From Cyanoderma ruficeps (lineage: Eukaryota; Chordata; Aves; Passeriformes; Timaliidae): a DNA stretch of 64,000 bases. The DNA lies in NCBI GenBank assembly GCA_008694505.1, contig VZDJ01000219.1, forward strand, positions 1,218,526 through 1,282,525, given 5' to 3'. Positions 1 to 10,828 of this stretch are shown here, in pieces. The first letter of the stretch is position 1; every line of letters begins with the position of its first letter. The position numbers were made by a program, and so were the translations under genes. The notes beneath the pieces are model-generated. The model saw nothing but the letters and a program-made list of their open reading frames with translations, ran no database searches and was not told the origin of the DNA.

Positions 1-3000
1 TCAAGGGTGAAAAAATGCCTTGCTGTGCAAAATGCAGATTTCTTCCAGCTCAGGAGCTGCGTGTTTGTGATCGTGGTTACCTGGGGATGGGGAGAACAAA
101 GCACAGAAAAACTTCCAGAGGATGACTCAGCTGTATCACTCAGGATGGTTTGGGCTGACCATGTCCTTCAGCAGTGCAGTGACACAGAAAAAACTTTCTC
201 AAGAGTGAGGGCTGCTTTAGTCACTTGGAGGAACTGGGCTAATGAAAAACATCAGTTACTCCTTAGACCCAGGAATCTGGATTAATTCATTATCACTTGA
301 ATTTTAGCTCCCATGTTTTCAGTGTTGATTTGCCATTTAAAATAAACCCTTTGGAATGTGGTACAAATTAATCATAGCAAAGGATGTGTGCTATCACTTT
401 AAAACAGGTGCTCTTAAGTTTCTTGGAAAATTACTTTCCTTCTGTTCTTCATTAAGATTTGAAAGTTGCCTGAATTGTGTCCCAGGTGAGGTTTGTTTTG
501 ATGGGAATTCTAGATGGTGTGTTGGATCCTGACCTGTTTTTAGGGGGATCAAGAGAGGTTTTTATTAGTTCCTAAGCTTTGTTCTGTGACACACACGTTT
601 TATGCATTTTCCTTCTTGGAAAATACCAGAAGTGAGGTGGAGAGGAATGCATCTTCCCTGTAGATTGTGGGGTGTTGGTTGAATCTAGGTCGCTTTTAGG
701 GTGTTGGGTTCTGGGCTGATTTGTTTGTCCTTAGTGTGACACAAATGTGTGTGGCTTTGAGCTGTGGTAACCACTTGGAAAACCTAACAGGAACAGAAAT
801 GAAACTTTGTGTTTGAGGTTCTGTGACTAGAAATGAATATTTACCTTACTTAGGAAGCAGCTGGACAGGAAAGAATCCTAGTGCTATTTAACTGGGGTGG
901 GAGCTGTTTTTTGAAGTGTATGGCAGTTAATTTTTCCTTAAATACAGTTTCCCTACTGCTCTTATTTAGATGAGCTTCTCTACTGCTCTTACTGAATTCT
1001 TTATTGATGTAAATGAAGAAATGTCTGAGGACTGCAGTCAAGTCTGGTGCTCCTTCTCCTTAGCAGGTTATTTTTGTTTTCCACAGATTTTCATTTTGCG
1101 TAATTTTAGGTTAAAGACAATATTAATTAGACAATAAATATTCTTCAAAAAGCCGATCTAGGACTCATGTTTGTCACTGAAATGCAAAATCAGCTACAGC
1201 CATGAAATTATTGGGCATCAAGGATCTTCAGTTTCGTTGTTAGGAATGTCACTGTTTGCCAGATGGGCACCTGAGAATTCTCTGAAACAGGCAAATTTGT
1301 TCTTGACCCCTTACTGATAATAAATGGCTTTAACCAAATGCAACAACTGTATTCCTTCTAGAAAGAGAACTAAATTTAGGCAGTTTTTCTGACCAAAAGG
1401 TAAGAGAATTAGGCCTGACATCTGGTAGTTTTTCAGATCAGAAAAATGTTGGGTGGCTGTTGGTGGTGTTCTTTTTGTTTTTGTGGGGTTTTTTTAAGCA
1501 CAAGATAAAAAGCCATCTAAAAGCCAGCACAGCATTTGCAGTAAGAATATCAGAATGTGTTTTGTGTGCCCATGACCTTGTGCAGTGCCCGTGTTTCAAA
1601 GGCTGCAAACTCAAACCATCACAGAGATGTAGAGAGAGAACTGCTTTGTGCTTTGGTAAGACTCCTCAGTTTGGCTTCTGTGTGCCTGGAGAAGCACAAC
1701 TGGGCAACCAGAGCTCTGATTCAAAGACCCCAAACCTATAGTCTTGAAGTTGTTGAGGAATTGTGTTAGGGACTGACCTGTTTAAGAGTCACAATTACAA
1801 TGAGGGCCCAAACTTTATTTGTCAGATTATCTTGGATATTATACTAGAGAGAGGGTTCAGATGGTAGCAAAATAACCTCTGACTCCAATAGGATCTTGCT
1901 GCAGTCTAGGAGTGTTGCTTTGAATGTTTGCATCCTTGTGTATAAAAGGATTTGAACGTTGTATAAGGTATTTTATTTTTACATATCTACTGAATTATTG
2001 AGCTGAAGATTGTGCAGGACTTCAGCCTCTGCTTGCTGTTGTTATTGGCTCCTGTGTGAGGGCTGCCCTGCTCACTGTGGACTGGTGGGGTGTCACAGTC
2101 CATCCTGGTTTTGTGCCTCAGGGAGGAGAGGAGGCTCAGGGCTGTCCAGGGTGAGGGGCTGTGTTTGCCAAGGCTGCAGAGCCCATCAGGCTGAGACACA
2201 AAGTGGGAAGAGACAAGTGGATTTATTTCTCCAGTCATAAACTTTATCCAGTCCAAGGAAGAGGGTGGGGGCTGAGGACAGCGTCCGGATGTTTTGGAAG
2301 AGTTGAGTGGTTGAACAGAATAATTATCAACTGAAATTTTGGTCATGTAGCAGAGGAAATCTGTGTGCGCCTCACATGCTCCTGGGAATGTTGGTGCTCT
2401 AAGACATTGAAAAGTCTGTCTTAAATTCACTTGATTGTCTTTAGAGAAGAATGAAAGATGAAGCAATTCTGAGGAATTATTGCAATGAAGCAGGCTTTGC
2501 TCCAGTTGCTCCAAGCATCCCTGTTTGTAATAAGTGTGTACATTGTGTGACTCAGTCTTCAGCATCTACAAAATATGTGTTGAATTAAATTGTTATTAGA
2601 ACATAGCAGGACATGTTTATGAGTAAAGCTCCCTTAATAGCTCATCTGAACTCACTTTCATGATGTCTTGTACCACTCTAGTCCAATTCATGTTTCTATT
2701 CTCACTGAAATAATTCCTTCCACGTCTTTTTTCTTAAAGCTAGCGCTGTAGCTGCGTTGTTCTTAGCATGCTTCATCCTATGAATTATGCTAAAATAAAT
2801 TAATGAATTGACAAGGCAGACCTAATGGCAAGACCTTTACCGAAGCTGGTATAGATGTAATTTCTGATTACTTTTTAATGGAGCGATAATCAGCTTTGCT
2901 GCTGACATTCCAGGACAGACCTGTATCCCTTGATGGAGTTTTCTTAGATGGTTTTAATTGATTAGACCATCTTATTGGAATGTGAAATGACCAAGAGTAG

Positions 3001-5650
3001 TGGCTGGTCCTGTGGGAGAGATCACTGTGTTGAGTAGGATTCAAGATCTGCTTGGCCCCACATAGTACCCAAAGTGCAGGAATTCTGCACAGTAAGAATA
3101 TTATGTAGAATTATTTTATATGGACATAGATATGTGCTGAAGTGAAATATAAATTAAATTTGCCTTCATGGTATTATTTTCCTCATATCTTAGACCCAGA
3201 TGATTTCCAAGAAATCCGTTTGGTTCCAAGAGTCCTTTTGAACACTGATGTGTTTGAAAGCCAACCAAGATTACATGTTAAGGTTTAGCTCTTTGTAGTT
3301 GAAACCCACTAGTGAGCCCATAATCAGCTGCCAAACTTTATAAAGGAAACATAAAATATTATGTTGCCCACAAATACCAGCTGTAAACCACTAATGTCTG
3401 CATTAGTTCAGTAACTTCAGAGTCACAAAGTTTAATTGACTAATGGGGTAACCTGTGGCAATCTGCTGCTTTGCAGCAGCCTTAGACCTACTGTGAACAG
3501 GAGGAGGAAATTCTATGTACTTCATCACAGTTTTAGTCTGTTTTTCTTCAAATGGCAGATAAGCCTTGAGGCAGAGCACGCTGGAAAAGGCAAATGTTCG
3601 GAAGGTAAACACCGTTTTTTAAACCAGACAGAGGCTGCAGTTATGGTTTGAGCAGAGTGAACTTCATGAGGAATGTTTCTCTAAAGGTTAGGGCATGGTG
3701 CAAGTAATTGGAATAACAGAAATGGAAACCTTTCACTTAGACACTACACTTTGGAAGTGATTAATAGGATGATTGATATTGTGTATACAGGACAGGCCGT
3801 GCCAATCTGCAGGAGTGGAGGGAAAAGCAATCTCAAGATATGTATTGATCGAGGAATGTTACAGCCTTTCAGAACAGAGAGCTGCAGATTCCCCCAGGAG
3901 GAGAATGTTGAGTGTTCCTGGGGCTGAAAGCAGGGAGGAACTGTGCTCGTGTGTGGGGCTGGTGTCTCAGACTGGGTGTGGTGCAGGGGTTGCTGTGTGG
4001 ATGGCAGCAGTGGTGGCTCTGCGTGCCCTGGCTGAAGCCAAGCAAAGCTGTGCTGGGATCGCGTCTGACCAAGATACACAAGAACTGTGGCCACGGACGC
4101 CGTGTAGCTCCGTGTCCCTTGGCTGGCTCCTCTCTGCCTTGGGGGATTCCAACCAGCTTAATGCTGTGTTTTGCTAGAGCTTCTCTGAGATAAAGGGAAG
4201 GCTTGTGATGGAATGCCATGAAAAGCAGATGGGGAGCAACGTGCGAATCAAACACGAGCTGTTTACTCATTGCTTATTCCAGACGTAATTCCTTCCAGGG
4301 TTTCTTGCAATCAGCTCACTGGCACACCAGTGAGTAGTTAATGATGCACCGGGGTAGAAGAACTGAACTGGGAACAGAAGAGGAAATTGAGCTGGAAAAT
4401 CTGAAAGATGTAGGCAGTGATTCAGAGGCATTCTTGGGGAAAAGCATGAGTCAGTTGACGCATGGATAAAGACAAAAGGAAGAGAATGGCTGGTACAGGC
4501 AGTGAAAGTGCCCTGTATGGGCTTTGTGGTTTCTTCTCTTCAGTGAATCTTCTAAAACACACCTGACATAAGTCAGGTAGGGGTACAGGCTGTCTTACTG
4601 ACACAGCTGAAACATAGGGACTTTGTCCCCCTTTCATTTCCTTATCTTTATCTTTACTTTCCATCTGTGTTTTCCTGACATGAGAATGTTTCTTGTATTA
4701 CAGAAATATCTCATGCTAAGATGCATGAACTAGCTCCTATAGCTTGTAAAATCTGTTTATAATCCATTTTACGACTTAAGGGTTTTATTAGTATTATTTT
4801 GATGTCTGTCAATAACCATTAGAAGTAGATTCCAAAATTCTTAAACACTTATTTCTGTGCTCCAGTGCATCACATACTGCTTCAATCCAGTTAAGGTCTT
4901 GCTTATATGTTAGACTCATTGAAAGATTGATTTCAAATGTTTGAAATGGTTGTGCCAAAAATATTATACGTTTGTGTCTCCATGCCATATTTTTGATGGC
5001 ATGAAGACCAGAAAGGAAGACCAGCTGTTTGTCTTGTCCCTGTTGGATAACACTAGGTCAGGGAGAACAGTGTGGACAGGACTGAAAACCATGAAATATC
5101 TAAGGCCAAATAACAGGATGTGCTCATCTGACAGAACTTCAGGGGTTCTTGCTGAAGGCAGGTCTGGAGGGGAGAAAATGGCAAACCAGGTCCTATGGCA
5201 CCAGTGAATATTCCAGCCATCTGGGTAGGAGCACACTAAGGAGTCTGAACTAAGTTGTCCTCTTTTCAGGCTCTATGTGGCTGAAGCTTCAAAGCTTTGT
5301 GAGGTTGGACTCACTTGGGCCCTTTACTCTTATTTCAGCTCTTTTGTACTAACTGGGTCTTGGCTTTACACAGCCTCTTACAGAAGTGTATTCTGAGAGG
5401 GAAAGAAGCATAAAGTGAGCACTGACACTGAAACTAAAAATGGGAGAAACTTCATCTGGGAGAGGAACATAGAGGAGGAGGAGGCAAAATATATGAGGAT
5501 AGATGACTTGCCTTTCGAGATTGTAATGCAAATGTTTGTTTGTAGAGTTTGAGCAGCTGGTGGGTGCTCCAGTGATGCAGATGCTTCCTGCTAATGGAAT
5601 TTCGGGTGTCAGTTATAGTGTCTGAATGCTGCTTTCTTCTTCCTCTGCAG
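1..5650 (+). other. SLIT3: SLIT3 intron 1, 3' portion (noncoding)
   Basis: This is AT-rich intronic sequence leading to the exon 2 acceptor. It holds GC-richer patches near 2030-2290 and 3890-4160, and the long open frames there are compositional, with no recognisable protein. A stretch at about 2720-3000 carries several homeodomain-type TAAT motifs and looks unlike its surroundings. A compact inverted repeat lies at 4976-5008. I recognise no transposon in this interval, although diverged avian repeats could be missed by eye. The intron's 5' end and exon 1 lie outside the window. Confidence 0.85.
4976..5008. repeat. Short inverted repeat (hairpin-forming, 13-nt arms, 7-nt spacer)
   Basis: The left arm at 4976-4988 (GTCTCCATGCCAT) and right arm at 4996-5008 (ATGGCATGAAGAC) are reverse complements except for one C/A mismatch, giving 12 pairs around the 7-nt spacer at 4989-4995. 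It lies about 640 nt upstream of exon 2. It could be a protein-binding palindrome, an RNA hairpin in the pre-mRNA, or chance. It is too short to be a typical microRNA precursor on its own. Confidence 0.6.
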
Positions 5651-5722
5651 GGATCTAGAGAAAAATAACATCACAAGGATCACAAAGACGGACTTTGCGG
5701 GGCTGAAGAATCTTCGTGTCTT
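5651..5722 (+). CDS. SLIT3: SLIT3 exon 2 (partial gene): one leucine-rich repeat of domain D1
   Basis: This internal exon encodes one LRR of the first LRR domain of SLIT3, a secreted extracellular ligand for ROBO receptors in axon guidance and vascular or organ development. It is exactly 72 nt. It follows a pyrimidine-rich acceptor ending in CTGCAG and precedes a GTGAGT donor. It starts with the third base of a codon and ends after the second base of a leucine codon (TT|G), so it is phase 2-2. It reads [10 protein letters not shown]..., including [17 protein letters not shown], which fits the LxLxxNxI...FxxLxxL repeat pattern. KNLRVL is SLIT3-like. The T in TKTDF is shared with SLIT2, whereas human SLIT3 as I recall it has M. 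The exon number assumes the usual SLIT structure, in which exon 1 carries the signal peptide and LRR N-cap; exon 1 is not visible here. The alternative would be another SLIT paralogue, but the next two exons argue against that. Confidence 0.95.
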
Positions 5723-8211
5723 GTGAGTATAACACAAAACTCACCTGATTATTATGAGACTATTTAAGGATGCTACTACTTGGAATTTTCATAATTCCAG
5801 AGATCAAATTCTAGTAATTTTGGCACGTTATTCAGTTGTTTGGGTTCTTTTACACCAGGCAACCTGAATAGTTTGTCATGTAAAACAGTAAATTTTGGTT
5901 CTACACTAAAGTGACTGTAGCTTTAGAGCTGTTCAGTTGTTTCTTACTAGCTTTGGATAAGTCATGTGGTAAAGATTTTGGTCTGCTTTACAATCCCTCA
6001 TGCAGAAATCAATTATATTGAGACACTAGTAAATAGGACTTGCAGCTCTTGGCCACTGTAAGGGTCAGTCCCATAAACAGCATTTTGCATAGTATTAAGC
6101 AGAAGTTGATCAAGAATAGCTGTAGAACTTGAACACAAGGAAACTGGTGAGTTTTGTAGTGTACAGTCATATATACAAAGATTTCAGGTGGTGCTGTCTC
6201 ATGATTTCAGTATCTGTCAAGAGCTTAGCCATACCTGTAGGTGAACCTTGAACATCAGTTTGCAGACTTTGTCATTCCTGGTTTCCTGTCTTCTCTACAT
6301 GAACCTCAAACAGCACCACTGAGTGAGTGATGAAAAGTTTTTCTCTGAGTATCTTCTAAAACAAGCCCTTAAAGCTGCAACTGCTGAACTGTTACAGTTC
6401 TTTAGTGATAATTCAAGTAATATTTAAGCCCTGCTAAGGAAAAGGTGAGTCATTTCTCCTGCTACCTCAACGCTTGTGAACAAGTTGTCATATACTAAGG
6501 AAACACCTCAAATCTATGGGAAGACTTTTTGTTCTCGTGGTGTTTCTCTCATCTCTAGCAGAGGAGTTGTTTAGATTTCCTTGGCTCCCATCCCAGCTGT
6601 CAATACCATTTTGGGAGTCTATTAAAATACGTGTTCTATACTACATTAATGCCAGTAGTTGTTTCAGTTTGGTTGTCAGATGATGCCTAATGCTGCTGCA
6701 GTCCTCTATGCCTTCAGGAATCTACAACTGCCATCTTTACATGGAGCTTTTGTCCTGTGTTCATTCCAGGTTTATGTAACACATTTGCTCAGACTTTGAA
6801 TAGTATGGTGTCTGCCACAGGAGTCATTGGAATAAAACATCCTTCAGATTTTTCTTAACTTTTCTTTGGTTTCTTTAATGGTCCCTTCATAATTCTGTTA
6901 CTAAACCCCTATTTTTCCTTTTTTTTTCCTCCCTGCCCTGGTTGCTGGCGGCACAGTGAGAAGACACAAATCTGCAGTCTGTCCCAGTGTTCCTGGAAAG
7001 GCAGCCTAGTCCTGTTTGCACACATCAGGATGAGGACTAGGAACGAGTGACCTGGAAATCTGTAGCCCTGTGCATCAGAAAATAATCCTCCACTCTCAAG
7101 CAAACACCACACATTCTAAATACTCCTTTTCCTTTCATCCCTTACAGCTTCATCCTTTTCCCTCCCTGTCCTTTGAGCAATGTAACTCTCATTCATGAGT
7201 TTTGTAGTTTTATATTTTCATTTCTTGGTGTGGAATACTCTTGCTGTCTGTGCCCTCAGCTCCTCTCCAGTCAGACGGCTCTGAGCATCCTCAGAGGATT
7301 GAGGGCACAGGAGTGGCTGTTGAACAGGCCAGAGCAGTGTTTTTCCCTGGAATTCACTGAGCCCAGACTGCTCAGAGATGTTTACACAGGAGGTTCAGGG
7401 TGTTTAGTCCCTGCCTGAGTGCTCTCACAGAGGCAGGAATGGGTGTGTGCTGGAGGGAGGGGAAAGGTCACCTCAGATGGGACTGCTGGAGTCTCTCTTC
7501 CTTGCCTTCCACTTCACCTGTCAAGAGCATTTCTGCTGTGGCAGAAATTTTGGCGTTTCTGGATGGCAGCCATCCCCTGCACACTGGAAATGAGGGAGAA
7601 AGCAATCTCCTTTGCTTGTACCCTCTCCCAGCGTTGGTGTCAGGTGGAGAGAGCAGCAGGATCAGCCCCATTGGGAAGCTGGACCTGTCCCAGGTGGTTT
7701 TGCACCCTGTTGTAGAGGGAGGCTGTGGGGAATTGTGTCCCACAGCTGCTGTTCCTGAGGGCTGGAACCCTTTGGAGCACTGAGAGAGGATTTGCTCCAG
7801 GGCAAGCCTGAAATCAGCACAGAGCAGAGTCTGGACAAAATAAAATACATTGGCACTGGGTGCGTGCCTGTTGTGGGCAGCAGAAGTCAGTTATCTCAAT
7901 TGTGGCACACAAATATCCCAGAAATGTCCCAGGGATGTAACCTCAAGCCTCCAGACCAGCACCTTTCTGAGCAAAATGTGGTTACAGAAGTTTAGGAACA
8001 AAAATATTTCCCAAATGTGGAGGTCAGGAGGAAAAATTGGAGTCAGTTTCCTGTCAGTGACCAAGATAAGCAGTGTCCCTCTGCCCTGATTATTTTATTA
8101 ATCTCCAGTTAAATCTGGTATTGATAATGAAAAGCATTTTGGTAATGTTTGAAGAGAAGTGGGAATGCTTTTATATTTTGTTAAAATTAACTGGTGTTTC
8201 TGGAATTGCAG
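5723..8211 (+). other. SLIT3: SLIT3 intron 2 (2,489 nt)
   Basis: This complete intron is bounded by GTGAGT at 5723 and TTGCAG ending at 8211. Most of it is AT-rich with no recognised element. A GC-richer block at about 7240-7800 contains overlapping open frames on both strands that resemble no protein I know, and I treat them as chance. No repeat family is evident by eye. Confidence 0.9.
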
Positions 8212-8283
8212 GCACTTGGAAGAAAATCAGATCAGTGTGATAGAACGTGGAGCTTTTCAGGATCTGAAACAACTTGAGCGGCT
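8212..8283 (+). CDS. SLIT3: SLIT3 exon 3 (partial gene): next leucine-rich repeat of domain D1
   Basis: This 72-nt, phase 2-2 exon encodes the next LRR in register. Its first base completes the leucine codon begun by exon 2 (TT+G). The peptide begins HLEENQ and includes [18 protein letters not shown], ending in ERL. As I recall the paralogues, SLIT3 has [18 protein letters not shown] here, whereas SLIT2 and SLIT1 start with QLMEN; the initial HLE is therefore the best paralogue marker in the window. The acceptor is TTGCAG at 8206-8211. A plausible branch point, TTAAC at 8187-8191, lies about 21 nt upstream. The donor is a consensus GTAAGT at 8284. I see no stop, frameshift or missing LRR core residue. 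Neighbouring introns are 2.5 kb upstream and 20 kb downstream. Confidence 0.97.
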
Positions 8284-8382
8284 GTAAGTATCTGTATTTA
8301 CACCTGTGGAAAAGCTACAGATTTTCTACCACACTGTTAATGGTCATCCATAATATATAATGATGATAAAATTAACTTTAAA

Positions 8383-8396
8383 AGAGAGAGAGAGAG
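8383..8396. repeat. (AG)7 dinucleotide run
   Basis: A pure AG/GA run of 14 nt lies 100 nt inside intron 3 from the exon 3 donor. It is short and probably weakly polymorphic. Confidence 0.9.
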
Positions 8397-9508
8397 GTGA
8401 GTACCTGCTTAAATTAAAGTAGGCTCTTAAACACGGCTGAATTTGTATTACATGATAGCTAATACTTGAAATAAAATGTAGAGTGGCTGCCAAGAAGGCA
8501 GAACTGGCAGTGAAACCAGAGTCTCAATAACATTATCAAAAGGACATTATCTGGGCAAGTCTTAAAATTGGTATGTGGGGGAAAGATTTTTTTTTTAATA
8601 ATAATTTCATATTAGTGTATATTCTTGTATTTTATATATGTCTATGCAGATGGAAATTGCAATGTTCTCCTTTGAGAACCACAGTATTTCTAGAAGTGCC
8701 TTTATATTTAGTTTTCTGATCTGGGTTATTTCCTCTGAAGTAGGATAATGGCAGTGATAGCAGTGGATTCCAGGGTACCATGGAAGACTTAGTGGAGGTT
8801 GGATTGTAGATTTCCTCTGCTTGTAACAGCAATTAAGTTAATTTCTTCTCTTTTTTTGGAGAAGCTGACTGTAAGATGCCTCTTAATCTGGAGTTTACAG
8901 GAAACTCCTGGCCCTACAGGAGTATAAATTTAAATATTAAAAAGGACAAAGTTAATTCTGCATCCGATTGCTGCTCTTAGCTGGGTGTGCTCCTTATCAT
9001 CACCATTAATTCTGTCTGCTTATGGTGGGAGCAGAACAAAATCTCTGTAAAGCTGAAATACCTTGGAGAATTATTCTTTGTTAGAGGTAGGTGACCAGAA
9101 CAATATCACAAGCTGGTTTGGAATGCAGGCTTTTTATGCTTGGTTGGTAACTGTTATCTGCAAGGCATTTCTTGTAGGACTTGTTATTTTCCCATTGATA
9201 TTTTCTAAAGCAGCTTTCAAGAGTTAAGTGCCCACTAGCAATTATTCAAGAGAAGGCCGGAGTGTTGAGCTAATGCTGTGCTAAAGCTGTTTCAGATGAT
9301 CTCAGGATTAGATTTGCATTTGAGTTGTTTAATGAGTGCACTGAACATTTAAAATTAATTTACCCAGTACTTTTGTCATGAATCAGAAAGCTCCATCTAT
9401 GGCAATAAGGGAGATGAGTTTTAAATTCTGATTATAACAGATTTTCACCTATATTCAATTAGAAAGTACTTTCAGGTGCACAGTTTTGTCATAGCTGATT
9501 TATTTCAG

Positions 9509-9532
9509 AAAAAAAAAAACAAACCCAAAACC
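9509..9532. repeat. A-rich low-complexity tract
   Basis: A run of about 11 A is followed by C-interrupted A runs ending in CCAAAACC. It belongs to the same A/C (T/G) low-complexity class seen at 16782-16869, 59738-59777 and 62186-62258. Confidence 0.7.
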
Positions 9533-9694
9533 GACCTAGCTTAATTTTCTAAAATTAAACATGACCTGACATTGTAAAATAGTTTTTTCACGTTAAATAT
9601 TATCTTTAGGAGTCAGTATTCTAACTACCCAGTCCTGGTTTTAAGCTCATTTTGTATACATGTGTATACATACATAAATAAATCTATCTCATAC

Positions 9695-9759
9695 CTATAT
9701 TTAGATCAAGATCCATGTAGTTTTCTCCTGTCTATATTTAGATAAAGGTTCACGTAGTT
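9695..9759. repeat. Imperfect two-copy direct repeat, 37-nt period
   Basis: A 28-nt segment at 9695-9722 recurs at 9732-9759 with four mismatches. Both copies begin CTATATTTAGAT and end GTAGTT. The intervening 9 nt is T/C-rich. This looks like an old local tandem duplication with only two units, and no function is indicated. Confidence 0.85.
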
Positions 9760-10810
9760 AAATTTTGAAAGAGTTTTGAAAAGCTTCCAGCAGGAGGGCT
9801 GGCTATTGGTGGCCAGAAACAAAACTCAAGTGTCATCTGTGTGTTGTGTTTCTGCAGAGCCTGCTCTGCCAGCAACTGAAAACAATATATGTTGTGAGAG
9901 CAGAAGGCAGGAAATCTGATACCTTTAATAGTGTCTCTTAAAGTCTGTGATGTTTGAAAGTCTCAAGGTTTTATTTTGCTTCCCTGTACGAACTCTTAAC
10001 TTGGCCTGTTAACCATACTGCATCTCTGCTTCTCTTTTAGCATTGCCTGTCATTAAAATATTTCCTAAATTAATGTAGTATGAAAGGGAGGTCTGGAAAC
10101 TCGCAACTTTTTTGGTATTTTAGCTTAAATCATTTTTAGGACAAAACTATAAATCTGGCTTTTTTGCTATGAGTCAGTAGGCTTTGGAGAAGGGGCTGTG
10201 GAAAGTTTGGCGTAACTTACAAAGGCTAAATGGCAACATTTTAGGTAATATTAAAGCTATTTTATTAAGTATTGTCAAACATTGCAAAATGTTAATGAAG
10301 AAAGTATGTTGGTTGCATTTAAAAAAAAAAACTGGCTTTTTTCCATTTAATTTCTTTCAAATAACAAATAAAAATCACTTGCATTGCTTCGATTTTTGGA
10401 ATAACATTCTTTTTTGATCTATTGAAGTGGATGCAAAAGTAATCATTAACTTATTTTTAAACAAAGCAGCTGCACTGGGTCAAACTTTAAAGAATAGGAG
10501 TAATTTCTATTCCTGGCAAAGTACCACATATAAAGGTTTTCATTCAGAGTAACAGTGGAAGCATGTTCCACTCCTCTGCTCACGGTAAGCATTCAAAGGG
10601 CTCAAGCTCAGGTGAATATTGAATATCAATTTATTTTCACTTGTCTGGACATTGAAGCACTTCCATCGTTATTATCTGAGCAAATGAGCAAAAATTTGTT
10701 TGATGTGTGTTCTGTAAAAGTAAACTTTAAACAAGATGCCTTTAGAGCTGATACCCAGTGCTGCTGAGTGTGCCATGGGGGTGGCCCTTGGTTGTCTGGA
10801 TTTACTCTGA

Positions 10811-10828
10811 TTTTTTTTTTTTTTTTTT
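10811..10828. repeat. Poly-T run (18 nt)
   Basis: An uninterrupted run of 18 T is followed by GG. It could be the reverse-strand A tail of an old retroposed fragment, but no retrogene body is recognisable beside it. Confidence 0.9.

Noticed and set aside
1987..2565. Longest open frame in the window (192 codons, minus strand)
   Set aside because: Composition is random-looking, there is no recognisable domain, it lies in a GC-rich intronic patch, and it overlaps an equally featureless frame on the other strand. No splice or promoter context supports it.
7740..7800. Phrase resembling an internal part of CR1 ('gagggctggaaccct')
   Set aside because: The match is too short and is not continued by the expected CR1 sequence.
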